Assembly (NCBI GenBank): GCA_928212115.1
Contig: CAKMRJ010005745.1
Span: 79,513,631-79,577,630 of the forward strand
Direction: 5' to 3'
Length of the DNA: 64,000 nt
Source of the DNA: Lactuca virosa
Taxonomy: Eukaryota; Streptophyta; Magnoliopsida; Asterales; Asteraceae
Below the pieces are notes generated by a model that was not told the DNA's origin, searched no databases, and worked only from the letters and a program-made list of their open reading frames with translations. Of the stretch, positions 45,270-57,290 are shown piece by piece (positions within the stretch are counted from its first letter, which is position 1; the number at the start of each line of letters is the position of its first letter). The position numbers and the translations under genes were made by a program.

Positions 45270-46375
45270 TATGGTGATGAATCGAGGAGGAGGTTCTGGC
45301 TCATGCTCAGAACCAGTCGATGAGAGGCAGCGCGATTTCATTACAGTTGAGGTTACTCGCGGTATCTTGGATGCTAACCCTGTGATGTTTGGTACCATCA
45401 ACGAGGGGATTATGGAGCACATGGATGAGCAGATCAGGTCCTTTCGAGCCAATATTATTGTAGGTCATATTGGAGCGTGAAATCCCCTATTTCGGGAGTT
45501 TAAGGCGTGTGGAGCTCCATAGATATTTGGGGCTAAGGACCCCATCGCTAGCCGATGTTGTCTCGCTGACATGGAGAATGCTGATCGGAAAAGTTTTTTT
45601 ACTGAGAGGGCAAATATGGGATTTCTATCATGCCTACTAAGGGACCGACCTCAAGACTGGTGGGATGAGGTTGGCTGAGCTATAGCGTCTATGGGTGTGG
45701 CAGCCATGACTTGGGAAGATTTTGTTTCGAGGTTTCAGAAGGAGTTTGCACTAGCTATCGAGGTGCAACAGCTGGCGAGGGAGTTCTAGGATCTTCGTCA
45801 GACTACTGAGACTGTGGCGGAGATCACCGCTAAATTTCGTGAGAGGGCTATGTTGGTTCCGCAGTACGTTGTGGATGAAGATATGAAGAAGACGAGATAC
45901 CACGAAATGTTAAGGGATGACATCAGGGAGTTTGTGAGCTTTCCGGGGTGCAAGACTCTGAATGATATGATTGAGAGGGCCCATGAACGGGAGATTGAGC
46001 TGGAGCTTCAGACGAAGTGCAATCCGGAGCAGGCGCAGGCAGCGGTGGGCCAGGGGCCAGCAGGGCCGAGGCCGTTGTGGTAAGTGTGGCAAGCCGCACA
46101 GTGGGTTCATTATGTTTTAGTTGTGGTAAACCGGGTCATATGAGTAGGGACTGCCCCTAGGGTGCTCTAATTTGCTTTCATTGCAATCAGACCAGCCATA
46201 AAATGGACGATTGTTCGAGATTAGCATGTGGGGAAGTGGTGGCGCCTGCACCAACCACCTTGAGGATTACTAATGGCCGCCAGGGCGAGGCGAAGGCACC
46301 TGTGGTGAAGAGCAGGTATTTTCAGCTGACCACCGATGAGGCCCGTGCAGCACCAGATGTGGTTACTGGTATGTG
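45270..46375 (+). pseudogene. Gypsy B gag
   Basis: First frame from about 45274: MNRGGGSGSCSEPVDERQRD through the residues before the stop at 45478. The capsid resumes at 45814-46083 (MAEITAKFRERAMLVPQYVV, EDMKKTRYHEMLRDDIREFV). Knuckle pieces follow near 46110-46210 in shifted frames (CFSCGKPGHMSRDCP and CFHCNQTSHKMDDC). The stop at 46158 is a CAG-to-TAG type change. Confidence 0.8.
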
Positions 46376-46989
46376 ATTTATTTATATCTTTTATTGCTTT
46401 CCTTACTTATGCTCATGTTATATCTGATCTTATATATGGATCTTTTTGGTCAACGATATGACTACTCATGTTCTTTTTGATTCGGGTGCTACCCGATCCT
46501 TTGTATCACTTTCACTTAGAAAGAAGTTCAATGATGCTCCCGGGATTCTGGATTACCCATTGGAGGTCGAGATCGTTCTATGAGTGCTTCAAGGGTACAT
46601 CGTGGGTGTGTCCTAAACCTGTTCAGTGAGAGGTACTTTATTGATTTGGTGTCGATTCCTCTGCGCGGATCGAAGGTTATCATCGGGATGGGGCTGGTTG
46701 GGCCCCAATGGGGCCATGATCGACTGTGAGTGCCTGTTAGTGATAGTGCAAACCCCAAGTTGGGAAGAAATGGTTATTCCTGGCGAGAGAGCTTCGTGTG
46801 GTCCGACTCTCTGTTCAGCTGCGAGGTCCAGGAGATATCTTCAGCATGGTTGTTCTGGCTTCCTGGATTATGTGGCAGACACTCGAGTTGAGGGCACGAC
46901 GTCGTGGAGTGAGGTGCCCATTGCTCGGGATTTCCCCAATGTGTTTCTATAGGAGTTAACAGGAGTGACTCCTGCGAGGCAAAGTCGAT
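46376..46989 (+). pseudogene. Gypsy B protease and linker
   Basis: Protease DSG motif at about 46475-46510 (VLFDSGATRSFVSLSL). The linker, partly open at 46626-46952, contains MIDCECLLVIVQTPSWEEMV and EVPIARDFPNVFL before a TAG at 46950. Confidence 0.8.
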
Positions 46990-47700
46990 TTTTGGATTGA
47001 TCTGGTTCCTGGAGCTACTCCAATAGCCAAGGCACCATACCGCTTGGCAAAACTAGAGATGCAGGAGTTGTCTACACAGCTTCAGGAGCTGCTAGACAAG
47101 GGATTTATTCAGTTGAGTAGCTCACCTTAGGGAGCATCGATCCTGTTTGTGAATCAGAAAGACGGTTCACACATGATGTTCATTAACTACCGGGAGTTGA
47201 ATAAGCTACCGGTGAAGAACCGTTACCCACTCCTGAGGTTCGATGACTTATTTGACTAGCTTCAGGGTGCATCTTGGTTTTCCAAGATTGATTTGTGATC
47301 ATGGTACCATCAGATGAGGATCAGGGATGATGATGTGTAGAAGACGGCTTTCAGGAATCGTTATGGTCATTATGAGTTCGTGGTGATGCCATTCGGGCTC
47401 ACCAACGCACCGACAACGTTTATGGATCTCATGAATCGGGTTTTCAGGCTCATGATAGATTGGTCAGTGATAGTATTCATAGATGATATTATAGAATACT
47501 CCAATACCAAGGAGTAGCAATGAGGAGCACTTGCGAGAGGTGTTGGAGATTCTAAAGAGGGAGAGGTTGTATGCAAAATTCTCCAAACGTGATTTCTGGT
47601 TGCGTGATGTGCAGTTCTTGGGGCACATCGTCAACGAGAAGGGTATATTGGTTAACCTGGCCAAGATCGAGGCCGTAAGGCGATGGGAGGTCCCGAGGAC
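46990..47700 (+). pseudogene. Gypsy B reverse transcriptase
   Basis: Motifs in one frame interrupted by stops: PIAKAPYRLAKLEMQELSTQ, INYRELNKLPVKNRYPLLRF, SKIDL (catalytic Asp kept), NRYGHYEFVVMPFGLTNAPT and the FIDD box (VIVFIDDIIEYSN, about 47470-47500). A one-base insertion near 47518 shifts the frame into 47531-47833. Confidence 0.85.
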
Positions 47701-48282
47701 CCCATCTAACATTCAGAGCTTCTTGGGTCTCGCGGGGTATTATCGGAGATTGATCTGGGATTTCTCCAAGATTGTAGTGCCTTTGAACCGTTTGACAAAG
47801 AAGAATGTCAACTTTCAATGGGGCCCCGATTAACATTTGTCTTTTGAGACTCTGAGGCAGAGATTATGTGAGGCCTTGATTCTCACGCTTCCCAAGGGTA
47901 TGGATGATTTTGTGTTTTATTATGAAGACTCTATTTCGTTATTGGGAGTTGTCCTTATGTAGAGGGGTCATGTGATTGCTTACGCTTCAAGGCAGCTGAA
48001 GCCTCATGAAGCGAATTATCTTACACATGATTTTGAGTTGGGGGATGTGGTTTTTGCCCTCAAGATTTAGAGGCATTATTTATATGGCGTTAGGTGTACT
48101 ATCTACACTAACCACAAGAGGTTGAGGTACTTGATGGACAAGTCAAATTTAAATATGTGGAAGCGGAGATGGTTGGATGTGGTAAAGGATTATGATTGTG
48201 AGATCTTGTACCACCCTGGGAATGCCAATATGGTGGCTGATGTTTTGAGCCGTAAGGCAGTGATTACTCCTATCGTGGATAT
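47701..48282 (+). pseudogene. Gypsy B RNase H
   Basis: IQSFLGLAGYYRRLIWDFSK, then ETLRQRLCEALILTLPKGMD, VIAYASRQLKPHEANYLTHD, KI*RHYLYG (stop at the Trp) and WLDVVKDYDCEILYHPGNAN. The usual catalytic CDAS is replaced by YEDS. Stops at 47831, 47960 and 48068. Confidence 0.85.
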
Positions 48283-49707
48283 TTGCTTGATGATGGTTAT
48301 TACTTCGCCCTTATTGGATATGATCAAGAAGGTTTGGGTAAATGGATTGAAAAAGGAGAATTGGAAGGCAGGCAAACCAGGGGGAAAATTCCTTTATTTT
48401 TCAGAGACAGTCAGGGGTTTTTGACTCAATGTGGTAGACTTTGGGTTCCGACTATCAGTGGGGTGAGACAAACAGTTCTAGAAGAGGCTCATAAGTCAAA
48501 GTTTTTGATTCATCCAGTAGACACGAAGATGTATCGGGATCTAAAACTGAGTTATTGGTGGACCTGTATGAAGAGGGAAATAACATGGTTTGTTGAGCGG
48601 TGCTTGAATTACAGGAAATTCAAGGCCGAACATCAGAGACCCCACGAAAAGATGCAACCATTACCCATTACCATGTGGAAATGGGAAGAGATTACCATGG
48701 ATTTCATCACAAAGCTGCCAAGGACGGCACGTGGAGTTGATTCTATTTGGTTCATTGTTGATAGATTGACCAAGAGTGCACATTTCATAACGATTGTCGA
48801 GAGTATATCTACTAAGAAGTTAGATAACATCTACATTCAAGAGGTGGTGGTTTAGCATGAGGTGCCAATTTTAATGGTTTTAGACTGGGATGTTCGTTTT
48901 ACCTCTAGGTTTTGGAGGAAGTTTCATGAGGAGTTGGGTACTCTGTTGAATTTTAGTACAACATACTATCCCCATACCGATGGTCAGAGAGAGCGGATAA
49001 TTCAGACGCTCGAAGATATGCTCTGGGCGTATGTATTAGATTGGGCGTGTGCATTAGATTTTGGAGGGAGTTGGGATACTTACCTTCCGCTGGTCGAGTT
49101 CTCCTACAATAACAGTTATCATGCCAACATTGACTGACCACCATTCAAGATGTTGTATGGAAGGAGGTGTAGGACCCCAGTTTGATGGGGAAAGGTCGAG
49201 CATCGGGTCATGGGAAGTAATGAAGTGGTACTCAAGACCACTGAGTTGATTCAGCAGGTGTGCGACAGGTTGCTAGTCGCGCAAAGCCGGAAGAATAGTT
49301 ATGCAGATCGGCGACGTTCGGACCTCGAGTTTCCTATGGGGGACTTGGTGCTTGTAAAGGTGTCACCTTGGAAAGGTGTCATCCGATTTCGGAAGCGGGG
49401 CAAGTTGGGCCCCAGATTTATCAGCCCCTTCAGGATTACTGCTCAGGTGGACAGGATTGCATACGAGTTGGATTTGCCGTATGATCTCAGTCAAATCCAC
49501 AACACTTTCCATGCTTCTCAGCTTCGGAAGTGTGTGGCCGATGAGTCCGCAGTTATCCCTTTGGACGATATTCAGGTTGATGATCGCCTGAATTATGTCG
49601 AGAGACCAGTGGCGATCTTGGATAGGAATATGAAGACCTTACATAATAAGGTAGTATCTTTGGTCAAGATCCAGTGGCAGCATTGGAAGTGTTCCGAATA
49701 GACTTAG
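48283..49707 (+). pseudogene. Gypsy B integrase
   Basis: Long frame 48283-48855: the zinc-binding end (VLEEAHKSKFLIHPVDTKMY, CLNYRKFKAEHQ, where the CXXC pair is CLNY) and the core start MDFITKLPR with the first Asp. 48862-49137 holds the second Asp (LDWDVRF) and the Glu region (QRERIIQTLEDML). 49210-49701 holds the C-terminal domain (GDLVLVKVSPWKGVIRFRKR, YVERPVAILDRNMKTL, VKIQWQHW) and ends with two TGG-to-TAG stops at the WTWEP site. Confidence 0.85.
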
Positions 49708-49950
49708 GAGCCTTACTTGATTTGGATGTCAAATAAGAATGATTACGTTCTATGGCTCATATCCAACATGATGTCTGAAACAAAGACAATATTGATACAA
49801 TTACCTTATACTTCAATTGTATCTTATGAGTGCCTGGAATTGGATGTTGATTTATTGCACCCCTTCGTGTGTTGTAGGGGCAATAGCCCGTTGCTAGACG
49901 TCAACTACTATCTATGTCACTCTTTAGTGAATCTTGTGCAAGTGGAATAT
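49708..49950 (+). other. 3' non-coding end of copia H
   Basis: Non-coding sequence ending in GTGCAAGTGGAATAT, a worn polypurine tract, directly before the LTR start TGTTGGATCAAT. RNase H of H does not appear here. Confidence 0.7.
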
Positions 49951-50625
49951 TGTTGGATCAATATGGCCAAGAATCATTATTGAGTGATATTGCTAATTAC
50001 ATATGATCCTTTAGGGTCATACCTTAATCAAGGGTGTACTTATTAAATATTTATTAATTATTTGATTATTAATAAATTAATTCAACTCTTGTATTTAATT
50101 AGAGAATAATTATTGTTTTATGAAAATAATAATAAAAGAAGCAAAAAAAAAACTAGCCATCATGTGGTATGGTATTATATAATAAGTCATGTACAAAGTT
50201 TTGGACACTTTGGTTAACCATGATTAAATTAGTGAGTTACTTTACCATGGTTAAATAAGTTAGGAGACAATTTTTGTCTCATTCTCTCCCCATGGTCGTA
50301 GGTAGTAAAGAGTATTGGAGGTTGCTTGCCAACCTCCCTTCTCTTGTCTGCCCATGCATTATGCGTTTAGAATAATTTATCGTATTTTATGGGTTTGACC
50401 TTACCTAACATGGAATACATAAGAGAGTGTCTTGCATGTGTTTGAGCTAGTTTTTTCCACTCGTATTCTCTCCAAAATAGAAGCCAAAACCATAGCTTCT
50501 TCTACTATTCTTCCTCTCATCTTTTGAAGTTGGTTTGTGAAGTTTTTGGTTCTTACTTTGTGTCTTCCTTTAGTGATTATTTGTTAAGCACTTAAAGGCT
50601 TAAAGAATAAAGAAATAGAAGAAGA
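49951..50625 (+). repeat. 3' LTR of H, left part
   Basis: Matches 37007-37680 with scattered differences. Interrupted by C at 50626; continues at 61899. Confidence 0.9.
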
Positions 50626-53600
50626 TGTCACACCCCCAAACCAAGGATGGCGGAAAAGTCCGGGGGTGGAGGACTTCATGTATAGTATCACAACAACGAG
50701 TATAATAGTGCTCAAAGTAAATACAACCATCATAAATATAATTGAAACATTTACACCAATGTATGAGTTTACATGTTTCAAAAATCAATTATACTATGAT
50801 GAAAAAATGAAATGTTTGACGATTTAACGTCCCATCCTCAAAAGCTGTTGATTTTCTGTTTCACTGATTTCCTAAGAATACAAGTAGTTTTGAAAAGTGT
50901 CAACAATTAAGTTGGTGAGTTCATAAGAGTTTTATTTGAGAAAGAAGCCGTTTTCCTTGTAAAAGCGATAGAGTATGATTCCAGAAAATTCAATATTTTC
51001 TTTATTAAGTGTGAAATGAAAGATCCTATGTTATGCAATAATGTACCCTAGAAAGACCCGTAGATTCCTTCTATAATCACCCAGTGTATATAAGTTATAT
51101 AAAATTTAAGTTAAATAAGCCGTCGAAATAATGGGTTTGCCCTAGGTCCACAAACAAACAAGGAATAGGAAGTAAGGCGGGCCCACCAATTCTAAGTCGA
51201 TTGCGACTAAATTCATATATAACTCTAATATGTACACTTAGCAATTATAGCTGAAGTCTAACAATTCTAGATGAAACTTAGTTTTAATAGAATAAAAGTC
51301 ATTTTGTGTAAACCTGGTACTTTGTAATGTATACTTCAAGAAAAATCCCTTATTTTCCTTATAAAAAGTTATGTAGCCTTAAATCCCAAGGCCGAGAGTA
51401 TGTGCGTATTTTGTACTTATAAATTGTTTATAATGGTAATGTGTTTCCAAGAAAATCCAATATTTTCCTTATAAAAGTCATGTAGTCTTAAATCCCAAGA
51501 CCGAGAATATGTGTGTGTTTTGTACCTATAATGTGTTTGTAGTTTTAAATAGATAAAACCCATTTTTAAAGTAGAATTTTCCCGTAAACTTGAAAGATTG
51601 TTAACTCCCTATGTGAGTCGTTATAACCATACTATGACAGAGATGCCTGTTGCGACGTTCTTCAGACGTCGGAATCGAAATGACATTTGTCACCCCCGAT
51701 CGGCCGATCGGACTGTCTTAGCAGCATGGGTGTGAGTTGTCAACCCCAATATAGATCTATACACAATTATCACGCTCTCCCTACAAGAGACTCTGGTTAT
51801 AACTAATTCAGGAATTTTTAACCAATACTCAATGAGTACAATGAAGACGTGTCTCACAATTTACGTTAACTAGTTTACATATAGTTTGAATATAAAACAT
51901 CTTTCGTGGTGGAAGTGAAATCACCTTTTATGTAATAAATTCATGATATTCAATCCATAAACTATTACTATTATAGTTTATCATGTAGTATATGAAAACC
52001 CGTTTGATTTGAGAGTAAAACCTTTTTCATGTAGTATGATTTTATTGAAAAATCCATAAACTATACTTATTATAGTTTATTATATGTGTTCGAAATGTAT
52101 GAAAAACATTATAATGAATGCCTAATTTCTTTTTATGATGATAAACTAATAAGAAATACATTCAACATTTAGAAACTTATTGTTATGCACTTTGCTCAAC
52201 ATACTACAAAGTGTTGTTAATATTGTAAGCTATGTAACTAGTTCTTAACCTTTCTACACTGTTTTAAAAACATCATAGCAAAATCATACGAAGTCGAAAA
52301 CTGAATCCGTAAACACTGAGAGTTTAGAAAATGTGTCTAGTTTATTCATAATTTTTATTATGATTTTTAGAAGTCTCTAACTTGTGTGAAAATGTTAATA
52401 ATCACAGACTGGTCCGAATTCGTTTCTGAAATGATAGGCAGTTTTGTAAAAGTCACCATAATTGGTAGAAAAATCATATGGAGATGTGAAAGTAGTCATT
52501 TTAAAGGTATGAACCTAAACTATTTGAATATTAAACGGTTTTGAAAGATATTAAGCTTAAGATGGTCAAAACAGTCCGTGAATGGAACTAAACTTTCCTG
52601 TTGAAAGCTGATGTTTGAGATTAGTTAAGTTTTTGGTATTTTAACTTGTATTCCCCCCCCCCCCCCCCAAAAAAAATTGAAGAAAACATGAAAATGTGGG
52701 GGTATGAACTCACCTTGAGTGATCTCTTAGAATGGATGATGAAGAGAAGAAGTTTCCAAGTCAAGAACACTTGGGAGTTGCTTGAAGATTCGAAGATTCT
52801 ATGAACAAATATGACGATATTTGTGTGAGAAATCCATGACTTGAGTGAAGAAGTATGGGATAATAAGGTGAATGATGAAATTTACTTACCAAAAGAGGGT
52901 GAAAGGCTCAAAACTCCTGGAGAATCTCGAAATCTTGGAGAGAGGTGGAGAGAGAAAAGTGTTTAGCTTAATGTGTAAGTGAAAGAGAGTTAGGAGATGT
53001 GAAATGCATTGAATCATTGAGTGGTTGAGAGTGAAGGTAGCTTATTGAAAAAGAATAAGGGTACAATGAGTAGATAAGGCTGATGTGAATAGTGACATAA
53101 GGATGTCATGGAGTGGGTATGGGAGGTAGCTTGTGTCTTTGCTTTATGGAAAAGTCAACACTCCACCTCAATATCTTACCCAATAGATTTTATTCTTGGA
53201 CAAGGATTTCTCCCAAAATATGATTAATTTATGAATATTTAGGGTCTTATATGCCAAAATATGAGTTTGGGTGAAAATCCCACGTTAAAATTATGAAAAA
53301 CAGGCTTAAAACGCGAAAAGGATTGAAAACTGGGAAAAGAAGCGAACTTGCGAAGTTCCGGGGGTCAGAACCGAAGGTTCGGTCCAAGAAGGGTTGAGAA
53401 CCGAAAGAGTGTTTGGTTGCGAGGCTAGGGACCGAAGGTGGTAGAACCGAAACGAGATGAACCGAGAAGCTGGAAACCGAGAGCAACCTGGACCAAAAGT
53501 GGTTCTTCGGACCGAAGGTAAACTGGACCGAAGGGGGGGTTTCGGTCTTAACTAGGGGTTCGGTTGTAAGGGAGGTTCGGCTCTAAGAGGGTTCGGTCCT

Positions 53601-54100
53601 ATAAGAGGGTTCGGTCCTATAAGAGGGTTCGACCCTATAAGGCTGTTTTTCAAATAATCTTCCTGTTTCAAATGGTTTTTGACTAAGTTAAGTGTCGGGA
53701 TGCCCCGAGTGATTATAAAAGTTTTGAGAGAGATTTGGGAGAGATTTGAGATAGAGAGAGATAGAGCAAGAGAGATTTTAGAGAGACTTTATTTGTGACT
53801 TTTGTGAGTGTTTAGCCTTGAAATGCAAGGTTCGCAAGACCCGGTAATCCTTGTTATGAGTGTTATACGCCCTCAAGGGGTACAGAAAAATGTTTTACCG
53901 AGCAGTTTCACCACTTACCCTGATTAGGGTTTAGATTTTCTGAACACAGGAAGACTTAAAGTGATACTTGCATTACGATGGCGTGTTGTACAATAGTAAA
54001 CACGATGTAAACCCTAATATACAAGGGTTAATTGAGTTGACCAGTTTGACTTGTTGACTTTATTTGACTTTGACTTGACCGGAAATTAACGGTTGTCACA
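50626..54100 (-). repeat. 3' LTR of C (full length)
   Basis: On the minus strand TGTGACAACCGTTAA to GGGGGTGTGACA. Contains a poly-C/A8 tract (about 52653-52678) and a block of CCGAA/TTCGG motifs (53365-53635) with a 19-bp tandem GGTTCGGTCCTATAAGAGG. Confidence 0.9.
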
Positions 54101-54113
54101 TCATCCCCCCGTT
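54101..54113 (-). other. Polypurine tract of C
   Basis: AACGGGGGGATGA on the minus strand, directly before TGTGACAACC. Confidence 0.85.
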
Positions 54114-54700
54114 AGAAGGAATTTCGTCCCGAAATTAGCACTTTGACCGGGACTTCGAGAGTTGGGGAAAGACGCGGGTATTTTTGTTTCATCTGGGCTT
54201 CGCATTCCCAGGTGAATTCGGGTCCTCGATTTACGATCCAACGGACCTTCACAACAGGGATGCGACTTTGATTTCATTCTTTTGATCTTTCGATCCATGG
54301 TTTCTATCGGTTTTTCCACGAAGTGGAGACTCTCGTTGGTTTTGATTTCGTCGGGAGGTATCACAAGAGTCTCATCAGACATACATTTCTTTAAATTTGA
54401 CGCGTGGATGGTTGGATGTACATTATTAGGTTCTTGTGGTAGTCGAAGTTTGTATGCCACTAGGCCAATCCTGGCAAGGATTTCGAATGGCCAGCTGTAC
54501 CTTGGATTTAGTTTCCGATGTTTACCAAAACATATCATTCTTTTCAACGGTGAGGCCTTTAGCAGAACTCGGTCACTAACCCGCAACTTCGAGGGTTTGC
54601 GTCGCTTATCTGAGTAGCTCTTTTGTCGGTTTTGAGGTGCTTTCAGCCTTTCTCGAATTTGTACTAAGTCATAAGTGATAACTTCTCCTCGGAGCGCTGC
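54101..54700 (-). pseudogene. C integrase C-terminal remnant
   Basis: The 161-codon minus frame 54101-54586 reads VSDRVLLKASPLKRMICFGK, LNPRYSWPFEILARIGLVAY, HPTIHASNLKKCMSDETLVI and ESLHFVEKPIETMDRKIKRM: the typical C-terminal domain of plant gypsy integrase. The last 45 residues have shifted frame. The preceding part (54587-54700) gives SYSDKRRKPSKL, then homology ends. No catalytic core. Confidence 0.85.
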
Positions 54701-55910
54701 AAAGGGCCTTCTTTAGTGTTTCTCGTTTGATTAGAGCGATAGGGAGCATATGGGTTCGGTTTACACGACTAGACTTATTCGGATGGAAGAACGTTCACTC
54801 GCACTCCTGGGTAGCCTTGTTCCGAAGTTCATGGTAGGACTCGTACCTGGTCCATCTATCATTAACTTGCGCATATAGGTCGTATGTAATTAAGGTTGGT
54901 AAGACAGATGGATGGGTGACTCTGCCCCAAGTCCACAACCAGACAAGGAATAGGAAATAGGGCGGAAACACACATCCAATGTCCATAGAATCTTAATTAT
55001 ATATTGTTCTCGCATATACACTTAGTAGTGATAGACTAACCGTATTTGTCCCAAGCTTTTGTGCTTGAACCTTATCTGCTGCATGCGTGACATTCCCGAA
55101 GGGTCTTCTGGAAATACTTGTGGAAAGGTTTCGGAAGGTATAATACTCCTCTGGTGAGTGTTTTGGGGTTTCGCAGCGAGAGATGACCCGGAGGTCCATG
55201 TCGGAATTGTGTTTATGAGAGACGATGGTGTCGATATTCAGTGGGTTAGGTGAAGGGTCTTTTCGTAGCCGTTTAATCGGGAAGGTGAGGATTATACCAA
55301 TCGAAATCGAATGACGACAACAGATCTTTTTAGTAATACATGTGTTAAGTTGTATTCGTAAGAGATATTTGTTAGAGTGATAGTGCATCCTGTGTTTCTT
55401 TTTCAGTGTGTTTCGTTTTGATCGATGTTATTGTTACTGCAAATGATTCATACCACATTAGCTAGTACTGGTAGTAAGTGTGTTCTGATAGCTAGTAATG
55501 ATACTTTATATCATGATCCCCGACAGATCACTCTATGAGCGGTATATGCAAGTCGTATGTAATTTGATATTGATGAAACCGTCGAGTGAGTGGCTCTACC
55601 CTAACCCCACTACTAGACATGGAACAGGAGTCAGGACAGAATTATTCGCTTTAAATCTGTAGTATTTTAATTATAATTAACCCTGATGTATACACCAAGT
55701 CATCACAGCTCACCGGTAATGATCCTAAGGTCATATATAAGTGTCTTTGATTTCATTGAACGAGAGAGTATTTTAACTACTTTTTGAAATACGGTAATTT
55801 TAGCAAACATACCAAATTCATTACAAACATATGGTACTTCAACGTTTTTGACGTTGGAAACATTACAAAAGTCCTAATAAGGTTCCTTGTTGCTCCTGCT
55901 GGTTTGTTAG
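54701..55910. other. Non-coding interior of C with LTR-like modules
   Basis: Two diverged copies (about 54840-55030 and 55555-55700) of an LTR segment found at 51110-51250 and 59020-59160. They share GTATGTAATT, CCACAACCAGACAAGGAATAG-like text and the TACACTTAG end. No RT or protease motif on either strand. Confidence 0.6.
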
Positions 55911-56543
55911 TCACGCTCCTCCTGATCCTCCGTCATTCATCTCAGTTGGACAACCCCTCTTGTAGTGTCCCGTTTCACCGCATAGGTAGCATACAGGACT
56001 TACACTGGTATTGGTGATTGAAGCGATGTGCTGGGTCTGGGTCCTGCAGAAGCGGGCAGTATGTCCATTCTTGTTGCAGTTTTTACAGTGCAACACCCGA
56101 CAAACCCCATTGTGATGGTAGCTACACTTGTTACACTTTGGAAGTGTTCCCATATATTGTCCGACCGGTGCTTGAATGACAGACGTTGTGGCTAATGTCG
56201 AGGCATGCGTCGTGACTGCTGTTGTAATCGCAGGGGCAGCCACAAATTGTTGTCTTTTAGCGCGTTTTTGAGATAGGTTGCGCTTCATTTTGACCCAAAA
56301 CTTTCGTTTCTTGCTCTTGGGTTTGTGGTCTGAGGCGTCTTCGTTGGCAGACACCCGTTGGTGTTCTTGATTGTTACTGCGGTTAGAATTGCCAACACCG
56401 CCTTCACCTCTGCTGGCGTTGTTAGCATTGAGTTGCGCCATGACGACTGTCACGGCTGCCGTGACCGCAGCTTGAAAAGTAGCAGAGTCTATCTGCAGGA
56501 TTTGTGTGTTGCTTATTGGCTGGTTACCTTCTTGTGAAGACAT
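55911..56543 (-). CDS. C gag without capsid, two zinc knuckles
   Basis: Open frame, 210 codons if it starts at the ATG at 56543 (MSSQEGNQPISNTQ; an upstream in-frame ATG at 56621 is less likely). Residues 20-40 from that start are an Ala/Val helix. Then comes a Lys/Arg-rich stretch (KPKSKKRKFWVKMKRNLSQK) and an Ala/Thr-rich linker. Last is a nucleocapsid: a CX2CX3HX4C-like group and two full knuckles, CKNCNKNGHTARFC and CYLCGETGHYKRGC. In related gypsy gags a capsid domain of about 200 residues lies between the Ser/Asn-rich N terminus and the basic stretch; here it is missing without loss of frame. It could encode an RNA-binding protein but not a particle shell. Expression unknown. Confidence 0.7.
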   Translation of the reverse strand: MSSQEGNQPISNTQILQIDSATFQAAVTAAVTVVMAQLNANNASRGEGGVGNSNRSNNQEHQRVSANEDASDHKPKSKKRKFWVKMKRNLSQKRAKRQQFVAAPAITTAVTTHASTLATTSVIQAPVGQYMGTLPKCNKCSYHHNGVCRVLHCKNCNKNGHTARFCRTQTQHIASITNTSVSPVCYLCGETGHYKRGCPTEMNDGGSGGA

Positions 56544-57290
56544 AACCCTGTTGCATGGGGAGAAACGATGTCGTGAGTGGGGATGATTATCTCTAGTTAT
56601 ATCCTTACCATTTATATACACATATATAAATTTTGCACTTTACTGAACTATTCTCGATGTTTCTGCTAACGTTCCTGAGACGGAGTTATGGTAGTGGGTA
56701 GGACTAGGTTTTGTACGGGCGTTAAGTTTTTACCCATCCTAGGATTATGTTTGCACCAAACACACTTAGCTGAGGTGTTCTGATGGGATCCGGTGCATTA
56801 GTGCTGGTATGATAGCACCCTATAGGCCTACGAAAAAGTCACCTTTCAACTATGATGTTTAGAAAGGTGAGATGATAATGAGTCTTGAATAAGGATTTAT
56901 ACGTCGTGAGTTATCTCAATAATTTTATCTTAGTTCTGAGTGTATCGTGTTCCAATTTTTATGGTGTTCTGAAAACAATTCATAATGAGAGTCCATATGT
57001 AATAAACTTATGAATTTTTGGTAGTATTGCTCCCAATGAAATAATACGCATGCCCATTTCATTTGTATGATTCTAGTATATATAGTTTTAGAGAAAATTT
57101 TGTTGTGCCCGATGCAGGTCTACACCACATCATTGCTAGGAAAAGTTTGAACCAAAAATACATCCCTCGACTAGTGTAATCACTAAATCGCGGGGTCGAG
57201 CTTACACATGGAGGAGAGTAGCACCAACGCATACTCATAGACCTAGTCTAGAAGATCTTGTGAGTAAAATGAACTCTACTCACAACAATA
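56544..57290. other. Non-coding stretch in C
   Basis: No recognised motif; gag leader or degraded coding sequence. Confidence 0.4.

Larger units (their letters stand above)
42874..49701 (+). mobile_element. Gypsy element B (one LTR, complete but dead pol)
   Basis: Inserted in the H reverse transcriptase. It has a 5' LTR (to 44435), primer site, gag, protease, RT, RNase H and full-length integrase in gypsy order, all with stops. The 3' LTR is missing: integrase runs to about WTWEP at 49707, after which the sequence is the H 3' end. The LTR start is not well defined; no second copy exists to compare. Related to A at protein level and in LTR layout. Confidence 0.85.

Noticed and set aside
55911..56543. 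Cellular CCHC zinc-finger gene
   Set aside because: Position between primer site and integrase remnant, minus orientation and knuckle spacing identify it as retrotransposon gag.
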